Assembly: GCA_036925085.1 (NCBI GenBank)
Contig: JAUPFP010000006.1
Span: 4,801,131-4,865,130, forward strand
Source: Brachycybe producta
Lineage: Eukaryota > Arthropoda > Diplopoda > Playtdesmida > Andrognathidae
DNA: 64,000 nt
Direction of reading: 5' to 3'
Shown: piece by piece, positions 34,708 through 44,645 of the stretch
Layout of the letters: each line of letters opens with the position of its first letter
Position numbering within the stretch: the first letter of the stretch is position 1
Program-made: the position numbers and the translations under genes
The notes under the pieces: generated by a model
Database searches by the model: none
Seen by the model: the letters and a program-made list of their open reading frames with translations, nothing else
What the model was told of the DNA's origin: nothing

Positions 34708-36205
34708 TTATTTTTTCAATTTCACAAGTGACAGAAATTCCCTGAACATTTGCACGTTACTTTCTGTGATATGAGATGACTTCACATTTAACTTAACCAA
34801 GTCCGTTAATGAAACTAAATCAGAGAGTCCATCAAAAGTGACATTTCTCGAAGCGACAGTCAGCGACGTTAAATCGTGAAAGTCTCTACCAATCATTTGA
34901 AGGCTGAGATCAGTGACTGCGGTATCGTGTTTGTTATCACCCAGAAACAATTCTCGTACGTTGTACGGTACCGATTGAATGACCGCATGAATAAACGAGT
35001 CCGTAATACCCAAACCTAAGAACTTGACACATTCCAATTGCCACATTCCGGACAACATTTGTGTAACGTAAACAACCGACTCGTTTTCTGGAAATATGGT
35101 TGAAAAATATATCCACAGTTCTGCCAAATCTGCAAAACATTGAACGATTAGCTGAGTCGCTTCTTCGGTCACGATACAGTTACATAAACCGAGAAGACGG
35201 ATACAAGACGTATCTTGTTGGATGACTACATTTAAAGAATCCGGTGGCACGATACGAAACTCCGTAAGATATAACTCCTTCAATGTCGGATGACATTTTA
35301 TAGAACGAATTGTCGAGTAAGGCAAGTCAGTCATTCTTGAAACACTCATATAGAACGACTTTAAAATCGGAAACGTCTTCGTAATCTGAAAGCAAAATTT
35401 AGGCACGTAATCAACGGCTGCAAAACAAATGATTGCAGTTTTTAACGAAGGAAAAATTGGCATTTTGTCGAATAATTCCGACATATCCAGATTTTTTATT
35501 TCGATCGACTCGAGATTGCAAAGTCCCTCGAAGTCTTTGAACCCTCTGATACGATGATAAGTATCGTAATCGTTCGGCGTACTATCCCATATTTCCAAAT
35601 ATTTCAACTTTCGAAAAGTACGAACAGTCTTGAGAACATTTTCTGGTATCGGATCTTCATAGTCGAAACGAATCTGTAGCGACTCCAACTGTGGCAACTC
35701 CCACTTCAGATGGCTAAAGTGAAGATTACAAAAATTATTAATGTCTTTTAGAAACAAAGTTTTCATCGAAGAACCAAAAATACGAAGAAGACCGAAACAA
35801 CTAATTTCGGTAGAAACTATTCGAACAACTTCCACTTTTGGCGTCAAATGTTTCCTTTTTGGTATGAAGAAGCCGTCGTCGGATAAGAAACTGACGTTGT
35901 TAAGTTCCAAGATTTTTAAAGACGGCGGAAGATGATCCACAGAAATATCTTGGTCTATGGTTAGACCGAAAATACAGAGTTCATTTAAATTGTAACATTT
36001 CCACTTGATGGGAATCATGTGTTTTATCAATGAAAGCAACCTTATAGTCTCTTTCCTTTTTCTAGTCAACGGAAGTTTCGTAACGGCTTTAAGAATGGAT
36101 TTACTTTCAAACAATTTGAAAAGTTCTCTCAATGAGATGGGGTTCTCAAATTTGACATTAAGAACTTTTATCTGCGTGGCTGCATTACGAAAACTTCGAC
36201 ACACC
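34708..36205 (-). CDS. LRR protein, F-box/LRR-like, copy 1 (last coding exon, 498 codons)
   Basis: A single long open frame enters through an acceptor (TTTTTTACAG at 36206 on the minus strand) and ends at 34708. There is no ATG at its start; the exon opens with RVCRSFRNAA. That looks like the end of an F-box (VCRxF..A), so an upstream exon is expected, but I could not find it before 38450. The rest is irregular leucine-rich repeats: LPPSLKILELNNVSFL, GSSMKTLFLKDINNF, LPQLESLQIRF, FRKLKYLEIWDS, NLESIEIKNLDMS, TLKELYLTEFRIV. No transmembrane segment is seen. It shares roughly half its residues with the gene at 38597. F-box/LRR proteins usually select substrates for SCF ubiquitin ligases; that role here is inference. 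Confidence 0.8.
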
Positions 36206-36335
36206 CTGTAAAAAATAATAAATAGATAAATATAGGCAACGTTTTTTTTTCTGCGCTTGTGGTCGGATCAATTCATGACTACTATGGAAAGCGAAATTGC
36301 CGAATTTTGTCAATCCATAACTCAGTTACAGATAT

Positions 36336-36467
36336 TCAAACCTCCGTGTGAGGTTGCTGGTCCCCCTCGGGTGCCTCCTCAGGTGGCGGACATTGGAATG
36401 CTCGCCAGTTATGGAGGGTACTGAGGAAATAAAATACTCCGAGCAGACCAAACCCGAATCCTGCCAT
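36336..36467 (-). other. Open frame of 43 codons with a hydrophobic start, doubtful
   Basis: An ATG in good context (A at -3, G at +4) opens a 43-residue frame. A glycine- and aromatic-rich hydrophobic stretch (GFGFGLLGVFYFLSTL) is followed by an acidic, Pro-rich tail (CPPPEEAPEGDQQPHTEV). I do not recognise it. It could be a membrane microprotein or chance within a repeat; the G/C-rich surroundings favour the latter. Confidence 0.2.
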
Positions 36468-37095
36468 ATTGCTGGTTCCTAGTCCGAGAGGGGAAAAAGG
36501 AGGTTCGATGTCATGTTGGCAGCCGGTCGTAAAGATTCGCCAAAATTAATAATGGTTCTTAATAGTATTTTGGATACATGGCTAGGGCGTCTCCCACAAC
36601 CAACGACTGTGAGACGTGGGCAAGGAAGATCCAGTTAATAAAAAAATTTTAAGAAATTTGAAACAAAAAAATGTTATTTAAATCAATTAAATCCGACTTT
36701 TGGAATTTAAAAAAAAAATTATGCTTATTATCGACCCTGATTTTGACAAATGGGCCCTCCACAGTGTTCACAAGTGGTTCGACTTCAAGTGCAGAAAAAA
36801 ATATCGTATTATGGTTAAATTAGTAATAATGGTCACATAAGAGTTATTATACACTAACTCAATCAAAGGTATTGCTCAGTCACCTCAGATATTAATGTCA
36901 TCATCATCACTTCCTGTACCTTATCCCGCAAGCAGCAGGGTCGGCCTTGCTGGTTCTAACTCCTCAGATATTAATGTAAAAAATCATAACAACTAAAACA
37001 TAAAAAATAGACCAGTATTTTTTTTTGTAAACCGGCCCATAATTTTTGAAGAATTGGCTCCTTTAAAGTTTAACACGCAGAAACAGACTAATCGT

Positions 37096-37319
37096 AGGTT
37101 ACTAGGTGACCTACACTTTCAGACATCTATTTGAATAATTGTGGGTCATTCAGTGACCTACACTTTTTTTATATTCTGGGGGCACAGCCCCCCCCCCCGG
37201 ACCTCCTGCAACAAGCTTAATTTAACCTAACCCCACTTAATAACCGATATAAAAAAAGTTCTAAGGTGTCAGTCACTCAGTGACCTACAGTTATGAAGTT
37301 TAGGTCACCATGTGACCTG
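37096..37319. mobile_element. Inverted-repeat element with GTGACCTA motifs
   Basis: The left arm TAGGTTACTAGGTGACCTAC and the reverse complement of the right arm, CAGGTCACATGGTGACCTAA, pair over about 25 bp. Further GTGACCTACA motifs occur at 37154 and 37280. The centre has a C homopolymer after GGGGGCACAG. The class is unknown. Confidence 0.5.
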
Positions 37320-38449
37320 TTCCACACAAGCACATTAAAAAAGCTACAGAACACTTAGGCTACAATGCAATAAACATTCAATTATTTTAATATTTTAATT
37401 TTTAATTAAAATCCTTAATTGGTCACTTTTTCCGACAGATATATACATCATAGGCGTGGGCAGAATAATACGTATTGGGCAAATAGGTGAGGGGGGCCTT
37501 GTGGGTATCCAGCAGTGGTTGTGAGGAACCAGCACATCTTATGTTAGGGGTCAGGCAAAACCCTATGAAACTGAAGCTATTTTTCTGCTGTGTTGAAAGC
37601 GATGAGGCATACGTATAGATGGTAATGTCTTCTTTATATCCTTATACATACAATATTGCCTAAATACAATAAATACAAAGTAGGCATGACCAGACAAACC
37701 TATATAAAGTGGTGCATTTGAATCTCAGATGTTCTTTTCTGTCATAAATACTCCAGGGGTTTAATCTTTTTTCTCTACTTGAAACGGTGCCCAACTCGGG
37801 CCCATCACAACTCATAAAAGACTACGAGTGGCCCGATTTGGGGCTCAGCTTGAGGATGGTCGATGCCGTACATTATTAAACCTTGGACGACAAGCATCTT
37901 TAAGACCGTAAAAATAGATTTCTTGTCCTTCCTAATCTAATTTACAAAATATACAGAGTTCAATCTCAGTTCTGAACTGGAATCTAAAACCTATAATTTT
38001 TAAAGGCCTTATTTCTTCTATTATTGCTTCTGTACTGTTTAAAAATAGCATTTTCAAAACATTTTGGCATTTAATGAACTGGTCAAGTCTATACAACAGC
38101 TTACAGCTAAATGTTGAAATTATGTCAAATGGCCTTAAAATGGCGTTGCAAATATCACAACAATGCACTTCTTTTGCCCAACTTTTTCAGTAACGTATCT
38201 TACGTATGCGGGTCTAGAACAGCAATGTTTTTTTCATTATAAATGAAAACCAGAAATTCCGATCAAATAAAAAAAATGCGCCTCCTTGTGGTCAGTATAC
38301 TGACACGATTTACAAAAAATAAATAAAATAACACAACATCAAAATCGCCTATATTTATATAATAATGTTTTTAATCATAAACATTTAGAAAAAAAAAATG
38401 AAACGTACAAAACGTAAGCAAAATACAAGAAAAAAAAACTCTCGAAATC

Positions 38450-38614
38450 GATATTAACACAGACTTTGTGTTGGCCTCAGTTACAAGTTAATCCCCATTT
38501 TGATGAATCAAGGCAGATTTTTTTATCTTTTAGGTAAAATACAAAAAAAAATGGCTTTCAATATTAACACAGACATTGTGTTTGCCACAGTTAAAACTAA
38601 ATCCCCACTTTGAG
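38450..38614. repeat. Short tandem duplication at the 3' end of LRR gene 2
   Basis: The segment TATTAACACAGACWTTGTGT ... TCCCCAYTTTGA occurs at 38450-38503 and 38563-38614, 113 bp apart. The second copy contains the last codons and stop of LRR gene 2, so the end of the gene has been duplicated just downstream. Confidence 0.75.
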
Positions 38615-40070
38615 AAAAGAAAGTAGTTCTTTGATCCTTTCCAGCTGATCTTCTGTGATATGCGGTGACTTTAGATCAAACTTGACCAAGTGCTTTAATT
38701 TGCACAACTCGAAGAGTCCATTGAAAGTGACATTACTCGATACGACCGTGAGCGCTGTTAAATAGGTAAGGTTAAGAGCAACGGTCTTCAGGCTGTAATT
38801 AGTAACTGCCGACTCGTAGTTGTCATCACCTAGAAATAGGCCTTCGACGTTCTTTGGAATTCTCGTAATGACGGCATCTAGAAAAGAGTCCGTAATACCC
38901 GGACCCAGTAACTTGACGCATACCAATTTCTTCATTCCCGAGAACATTCCCGCGATACTAACGACAACTGGAACTTTGGTACAAAAATAGATCCACAGAT
39001 CTATAACCCTAGTGAAACACTGACAAATCAAAAGAGAAACTTCGTAGGTTACGATACAGTTCCAAAATCCGAGTGTGTGAACACGAGACGAGGGTCGTTC
39101 GACTGTTTCGTCGACGGAATCGAGATTCAATATACGAAATCCACCCAAATATAACTCCGTCAACGACGGATGAGTTCCCAACGACTCCAGTGCCAAAAAA
39201 GACAAATTTGTTGTTTCTACCGCACTCAAATACAAACATATTAGAAATGGAAACGTTGCCGAAATCTGAAAACAAAATTTCGATATATAATCGACAGTTG
39301 CAAAACAAATTCGGACACTTTTTAAAGATGGCAAAATCGGCACTTGATCCAAATCGTCCCAAATTTCAAGATTTTGAATTTCTAACGACTCGAGAAAGTA
39401 GAGTTTGGAAAAATCTTTGAATCCATCGATGCGCCACCGTGTCGCTTTGCAATTACTGTCTCCGAGTGTCAGATACTTCAACTTCTGAAAGGTACGTGCT
39501 GTTTTCAGAACATCTTCGGTGATGTTGTAACAGGAATGAATCTGAAGTGATTCCAGTCGATCTAACTCCCATTTCAGATGACTAAAATGAAGATCTGAAA
39601 AGTTGGAAATATCTTTGAGGTAAAGAGCTTTCAAAGAGGAACCAAAACAACGAAGAAGAGCGAAACAACTGATATCGGTCGACACCAATCGAAGTTCTTC
39701 CAACTTTGTGGTGCACTCCTTTCTTTCGCATAAGAAGAAATCGTCGTCATCGTTTTCGAAAGTAACCTTGTTCAGTTCCAAACGCCGTAACGACAACGGT
39801 AAATTATTGACAGTAACTTCCTTTCTTAGGATGAGCCCGTCAAGGTAAAGCTCTCTCAAACTGCAACAAACCAACTTCATGGGTTCCATGTGATACTCTA
39901 AAGTGAGCCACTTGTTATCACTTTCTTGCATCAGCTTCAGCTTTGTAAGGCTTGAAAGAATTAATGGATGTTTGAACAATCCAATAAGTTCTCTTAGCGT
40001 AATCGGATAATTTAATTGGATGTCGAGGACCCCTTTGTGGCTGGCTGCATAACAGAACTTTCGACACACC
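38597..40070 (-). CDS. LRR protein, F-box/LRR-like, copy 2 (last coding exon, 490 codons)
   Basis: The architecture is the same as the gene at 34708. An acceptor ...TTTATTGTAG (40071 on the minus strand) precedes RVCRKFCYAASHKGVLDI. Leucine-rich repeats then run to the C-terminus: LPLSLRRLELNKVTF, TKLEELRLVSTDIS, GSSLKALYLKDISNF, LDRLESLQIHS, FQKLKYLTLGDS, FLESLEIQNLEI, SLTELYLGGFRIL. An in-frame ATG lies just before the acceptor (40087), so a start without an upstream exon is also possible, adding five residues. Several blocks are nearly identical to copy 1, for example NNFC/SNF..LHFSHLKWEL. Same strand, 2.4 kb apart: a tandem duplicate. Confidence 0.82.
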
Positions 40071-40749
40071 CTACAATAAAATAACAATGTTATCTAACTA
40101 AACGCTAGCTCCTTTTGTCGACGTTTTGGTTCGCATTTCACGATCACGTCCACCTTTATTTTATTTTTTTTACGTATCGAATCCAGGAGAACGCCATTGT
40201 GAAATGCTAAACATGAATGCGCCATACAACTAGGTGCACACGACCCGTTTTAGTTGCTACACCAAAGTACAGTCTCACTTCTTGAGAAGGCCAACGTTTT
40301 GTTGCAATGATATATACGAGTCTACATTGTAAGGACTAATCAGTTTCTTGCAACAGCAGCATTTGTCAAATACAAATTTTCACTACTTTTAAGCATGCTG
40401 TATGCAGGGTTGGCTTGGTTTTAACCCATTGTGGTTCAAAAAAAAAAAATAAACCTTTGGTTTTAACCAAATAATTAAGACGGTTCTCCTGACGGGATTT
40501 GTCCTTCGTAGCTCTCTTAATTTTATATTTGACAAAAGGAATTTGCTGAGACAATACCATGAATTGGGATACATATTGCTGTCTACTAGTTAGGAGCGAT
40601 GATATCCACGTGACTACTTCATTGTTATTAATATTATAAATAATGTTAACTTATTAGCACAGTGCACATTCTTTTTGTAAATTTTGCAAATTGCAAGACG
40701 GTTGATCGGGGGGGGGGGGGGGGGGGGGGTGATGGCGGATCCAAGGGGC
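40071..40749. other. Upstream flank of LRR gene 2, no exon found
   Basis: No F-box exon was recognised. The stretch 40405-40475 (GGGTTGGCTTGGTTTTAACC and TTTGGTTTTAACC in inverted order) looks like part of a TIR element. A G run of about 21 bases lies at 40708-40729. Confidence 0.4.
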
Positions 40750-41540
40750 CCTCAAATATACTGTGAATCCACTGATATACGTCAGAGTATTGGATTTGGA
40801 ATTTGTGGATTTGGATTTTGAACAAATGTAGCAGATTTTGATTTGGATTTTTATGAAATGGAAATAAAAGGATTTGGATTTGATTTGGATTTATTCTGTT
40901 TTAATAATTTGGATTTGTTAGTTTTATTATTTTGTGGCTTTGTGCTGTACAGTGTGTACACTTTACAGTTACAACTTACAAGTTAGAAAAAAAAAATTTT
41001 GTACCCTGTACATTGTACAATGTACAAAGTTTCGACAAACTAAGTGTACTAACTTACAAGACATTGCACAAAAAGTATTTTGCATTCCTGTCTCATCTGG
41101 AAGTGTGGAAAGGGCGTTTTCAACTGCTGGGAATATACTAAGTGAACAATGACCAAATTTAAAACCAAAAATATTTGAAAAATTGCTTTTCATTAAAAGT
41201 AATTATCGTTACCTAGGAAAAATGTAGTAAAAAATAATAAAAAAAATATCGGATTTGGATTTACAAGATAATTTTATGTTTGGATTTGGATTTAAGAAAA
41301 TGTGTGAAGGTTGGATTTGGATTTGATTTGGATTTGTTCAATGAGGATTTGGATTTGATTGAATCCAGTTAAATTCACCAAAATCCAATACCCTGATATA
41401 CGTACGCAAAACCAAGTAATGATTCTTCCTATTTTTTAAAAAAAAAATTATTTTGTTCATCGCCTACATGCTAATTTCCATAGACGAATAGTTCGTTTCT
41501 AATAGCCTATGGAAATTAGCAGTTATTTTCGAAACGTAAA
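40750..41540. repeat. Foldback-containing repeat, copy 1, split by a hAT element
   Basis: The sequence CTCAAATATACTGTGAATCC ACTGATA before the hAT and the sequence after it, ending in the inverted pair CTAATTTCCATAGACGAA / CCTATGGAAATTAG (41469-41519), correspond in order to 41563-41711. It is therefore one repeat copy interrupted by the insertion at 40783. Confidence 0.65.
40783..41395 (+). mobile_element. hAT element, internally deleted, 613 bp, perfect 8-bp duplication
   Basis: Left end CAGAGTATTGGATTTGG, right end reverse complement CAGGGTATTGGATTTTGG. The target duplication ATATACGT lies at 40775-40782 and 41396-41403. Subterminal GGATTTGGATTTGAT repeats fill both flanks. The + strand at 41055-41152 reads LQDIAQKVFCIPVSSGSVER and AFSTAGNILSEQ, the hAT C-terminal dimerisation region. 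It continues in another frame to PNLKPKIFEKLLFIKSNYRYLG (41152-41218). Zinc finger and catalytic core are missing. Confidence 0.93.
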
Positions 41541-41562
41541 AATTTAAAAGTGCAATAAGCAC

Positions 41563-41711
41563 TCAAATACACCGTAAATCCACTGATACTTTTGTAAAAA
41601 TCAGTTACGGGTCTTTCTATTTTTAAAATAATTCTGAAAATAGCCTACATGATAATTTCCATAGGCGAAAGAAACTACTCGTCTATGGAAATTAGCATCT
41701 AGGCTATTTTC
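41563..41711. repeat. Foldback-containing repeat, copy 2, uninterrupted
   Basis: It begins CTCAAATACACCGTAAATCC ACTGATAC as in copy 1. The inverted pair GAAAATAGCCTACATGATAA TTTCCATAGG and its complement span 41636-41711, with a loop of about 12 bases. Confidence 0.7.
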
Positions 41712-41737
41712 AAAAACATTCTTTAAAAAAAAACAGA

Positions 41738-42016
41738 AGGAATAAACCGGATAAACCGAACACACCGAATAAACCGAACCCACCGGATAAACCGAACCCG
41801 CCGGATAAACCGACCCCGCCGGATAAACCGAACCCGCCAGATAAACCGAACCCGCCAGATAAACCGAACCCGCCGGATAAACCGAATCCGCCGGATAAAC
41901 CGAATCCGCCGGATAAACCGAATCCGCCGGATAAACCGAACCCGCCGGATAAACCGAACCCACCGGATAAACCGAACCCACCAGATAAACCGAACCCACC
42001 GGATAAACCGAACACA
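41738..42016. repeat. 18-bp minisatellite, about 15 copies
   Basis: The unit GGATAAACCGAACCCGCC is repeated with minor variants. The 18-bp period keeps all three minus-strand frames open (for example GGFGLS and PAGSVY repeats). There is no signal, splice or homology support, so I do not call a protein. Confidence 0.95.
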
Positions 42017-42743
42017 AACCATTGTTAAACGGCTATATCAAATCATCATTTATTTTCTTCATGCAGACAGCCTCTTAATTTTGGAACTCAACCTATACAT
42101 GTATTCACACAAAAATGGTTCGTGTGCGCCTAGCTCCCTAATAATGAGCACGTGGTGGTTCAGGTCATACAGGTAAAATGATGTCATTATAAGCACCGAT
42201 CACACCGGTCATATTTGTCTCGCAAGATTCTCGTGCAAGAAATAAGTCAAATATTGTCGTGAATCTTTTACACAAGTTTCTTGCAAACCCCCCCCCCCCC
42301 CCCCGAAGATCAGTGCGTTTTCTGTTATACAGTGTGCAAGAAACAACAAATCTTGCAAAAGTTTTTTTTTATCACGCAATGGCAATTCCAGGACACATGT
42401 TTGCAGCACGTGTCGCTTGCTTTAAATATGGCCAACGTGATCGCCGCTTTGGAAAATAAAATGTTTATATTTACAGTCTGACGTTTAAGAGATCCGAACG
42501 TCTCAAGTACTTCAACATCTTAATGAGAAATTCTTCTGGTAAATCAAAGATTGATTTTTGTTTCTCCATGTGGTTTGCAACTAATCAAACAAACATAAAA
42601 CCGAAAAGAAAAACCAAAATTGAATTTAACGCCCAGAAATTGTTGACGTCTGAACTTGAAAGACCAACAGCTCCTTTCCCAGCTGCTACTAGAGTTAGAG
42701 GTAGCTCAACTCTATGTTAAGAGAAAAACGTCGTGTCTGAGAG
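42017..42743. other. Intergenic, no gene recognised
   Basis: It has a 15-base C run at 42289. An imperfect inverted pair CTTGCAAG-type segments surround it (TTTCTTGCAA before, TTGCAAAAG after), perhaps a decayed TIR element. Confidence 0.35.
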
Positions 42744-42943
42744 ACAGGCATGTGTGCTCAGCACAAAGCCATCGTTCCCCCCCGCCCTTTTATGAGCGGC
42801 AGACCAAATATCAAACCAATTAGAAATTGAAAAGGGGCGGGGAATGTGTCATCAGACCAAGTAATAAACTAATTAGAAATTGATGACGCTCATAAAAGGA
42901 CGGGGGGAAAACGATGGATTTAGACTGAGCACACCTGCCTGTG
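42744..42943. mobile_element. Foldback MITE related to the one at 14478
   Basis: Left end ACAGGCATGTGTGCTCAG, right end reverse complement CACAGGCAGGTGTGCTCAG. Inside, CGCCCTTTTATGAGCG and CTAATTAGAAATTGATGACG match the element at 14478. Flanks TCTGAGAG and TCCGAGAG agree at 7 of 8 positions, suggesting an 8-bp duplication and hence a hAT origin. Confidence 0.7.
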
Positions 42944-42965
42944 TCCGAGAGAATTTTTGAAATTT

Positions 42966-43072
42966 GAATAGCCTTTTATCAAGGTTGTTTTTATGAATCT
43001 TACCTTCCCTTAATATGTCTCTATAGGAAGGGGATTAAGATTCACAAAAACACCCTTGATGAGAGGCTATTC
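42966..43072. mobile_element. Foldback repeat with about 46-bp arms
   Basis: GAATAGCCTTTTATCAAGGT ... ATGAATCTTACCTTCCCT pairs with the sequence ending GATGAGAGGCTATTC. About 85% of the arm positions match and the loop is about 14 bases. It lies directly beside the MITE at 42744. Confidence 0.7.
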
Positions 43073-43589
43073 TCTTTTACAAGGCCATAAGCTGCTTTCC
43101 ATAAACGTTTCAGCAATGTGACATGGATGGCGCTATAGCATAGTTAAATATAATTAAGCGTCTTAATTAAAATATAAACGGTATGTCATGAATAAGAAAA
43201 CAAAATTAACTTACTTTGATAATATGTTATCTTCCGATTAAACGCACGAAAGAGGAGTAAATACCCGACTCAGTAGCCCTTACAACTGTTCTTCTCTGGC
43301 ATATCTAGTTTTTTACCCCCGTTGGGTCGCCCGCCAAGAAAAAAAAAAAAAGTTAACGATCCAATGAAAAAAGTTTGCAAGTCGTGTACATGGTTCGGGG
43401 ATTTTCGCCTCTTGTGATAGGTTTACAGGAATTTCAACAAAGTTATGAAAGTATAGGTTAATTTTATTTTCTTAATCATGACATACCTTTTATATTTTAT
43501 AAATTATTAGAAATATTTTTAAAAACATTTTTTCGCCAAGTAGTATACCCTTTTCTGCTCAAAGCCGAGCAAATTGGGCTATGGTAATT
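43073..43589. other. Intergenic, no feature recognised
   Basis: AT-rich sequence with an A run at 43340. No coding signal. Confidence 0.35.
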
Positions 43590-43825
43590 ACTACGAATGG
43601 AACATTCGAATCCTGGAATGCCGTGAATCTTAAAAAATATTTGAGATTCGAAAACTCGAATTTTCGCGCTTTTTTCGTCTTTCGAATCCTAACCATGAAA
43701 AAAAAAAAATTGTTAAGAACTTTGGTAAAATTAGTTTTAACAAAAAAAAACAGCGATTGTTGCAATTTCGATGGTATCCGGATCAACAATATCACCTTGT
43801 GGCGACCCTGAGTGCCACACTTGTT
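43590..43825. repeat. Dispersed TTCGAATCCTAACC repeat, copy 1
   Basis: Shared blocks are GAGATTCGAAAACTCGAAT, CGTCTTTCGAATCCTAACC, ACTTTGGTAAAATTAGTTTT, GCGATTGTTGCAATTTCG and TGGCGACCCTGAGTGCCACA. The same blocks occur in order at 45712 and 48938. The class is unknown; one end reads CAGTGTGGCACTCAGGG on the minus strand in copy 3, which would suit a hAT terminus. Confidence 0.75.
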
Positions 43826-43891
43826 TTTTTTATTATTAATAATTTAGTATTTAATACAATTTCATTTATTTATATTTATTTAAACTCCGTG

Positions 43892-44599
43892 CTACTTAAT
43901 GAAATTCACAAAAGGAAACAAAGCCATTACAGTCTGCAAGTGGTTAGCGTTAATATGAGTCAACTTCAAATCTAACTTAACAAGGTTCTTCAATCTCAAA
44001 GGTTCAAAAAACCCATCCCCAGTGACATTTTTCGATTTAAGCATTAGATGTTTTAAATAGGGAATGTGATTGGCGATTATCTTCATGCTCCTATTGCCGA
44101 AAGCTGTCTCCCACTCTTTGTCGTCCAACTGCACACTTTGTACTGTCTCCGGTAACGCGGGAATGAAACTGTTGAGGAAAGCATCCGTGACGCCCCAACC
44201 AAACTTCGTAATTTCCAACAATGGAATAATTGGAAACTTATCGACGACATCATCATCAGAAAGATCCAACCTCTCGATTTCCAGTGTTTCCAGGTTATGA
44301 AGTCCTTCCAAACCTTTTAATTCCTTGATGGTCCAATTATTAAGTTTTGCAGAGTCTTTTATTAACAGGCTATTCAAGTTTTTAAAAGTATTGACGACAC
44401 TGAGAAAGCCATTACCAATGTCATATTTTGAATCGATCTCAAGCATCTTCAATTGTTGAAATTTTGATTTCAGAAGGTTAAAATGCATTTCAGCAAAACC
44501 TTCAATATTTTTCAGGTACAAGGACTTCAAAGTCGGTCCGAAACATCTAATGAAACCAAAACTAAATTGTCTCTCTTCAAACAACAACAAATATCGCAT
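43892..44599 (-). CDS. LRR protein, shortened third copy of the family, 235 aa
   Basis: It starts at the ATG reading MRYLLLFEERQFSFGFIRCF, homologous to the middle of the other two LRR genes (…LRLVSTDISCFALLRCFGSS). The N-terminal 150 or so residues are absent. A second, internal loss joins FPIIPLLEITKFGWGVTDAF: relative to copy 2 it removes about 115 residues while keeping frame and register. The C-terminus is homologous to the end (LVKLDLKLTHINANHLQTVM). An open frame also continues 30 bases upstream to a possible acceptor. The intact frame argues for use; the truncations argue for a degenerating copy. A TATA-like motif lies just upstream. Confidence 0.6.
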   Translation of the reverse strand: MRYLLLFEERQFSFGFIRCFGPTLKSLYLKNIEGFAEMHFNLLKSKFQQLKMLEIDSKYDIGNGFLSVVNTFKNLNSLLIKDSAKLNNWTIKELKGLEGLHNLETLEIERLDLSDDDVVDKFPIIPLLEITKFGWGVTDAFLNSFIPALPETVQSVQLDDKEWETAFGNRSMKIIANHIPYLKHLMLKSKNVTGDGFFEPLRLKNLVKLDLKLTHINANHLQTVMALFPFVNFIK

Positions 44600-44635
44600 C
44601 TGCAATTGATACTGTTCACAGGAAGACACAGTTCA

Positions 44636-44645
44636 CTTATATAGG
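44636..44645 (-). promoter_or_regulatory. TATA-like motif upstream of the shortened LRR gene
   Basis: On the minus strand the motif is CCTATATAAG, about 37 bp before the ATG at 44599. It is close enough that the 5' leader would be only a few bases if it were used, so it may be fortuitous. Confidence 0.25.

Larger units (their letters stand above)
36206..38449. other. Between LRR genes 1 and 2, no F-box exon found
   Basis: It contains G/C-richer sequence at 36330-36620 that looks like an unclassified repeat, an inverted repeat at 37096-37319, and homopolymer runs of C at 37191. An upstream exon for LRR gene 1 should lie here but was not identified. Confidence 0.4.

Noticed and set aside
37932-38168. 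Possible LRR-like exon on the minus strand (NVLKMLFLNSTEAIIEEIRPLK)
   Set aside because: Only a short weak likeness to a leucine-rich repeat; it does not align with either neighbouring LRR gene and has no convincing splice sites.
41601-42017. 138-codon repetitive frame PAGSVYPA on the minus strand
   Set aside because: It is a direct translation of the 18-bp minisatellite; the other two minus-strand frames are equally open.
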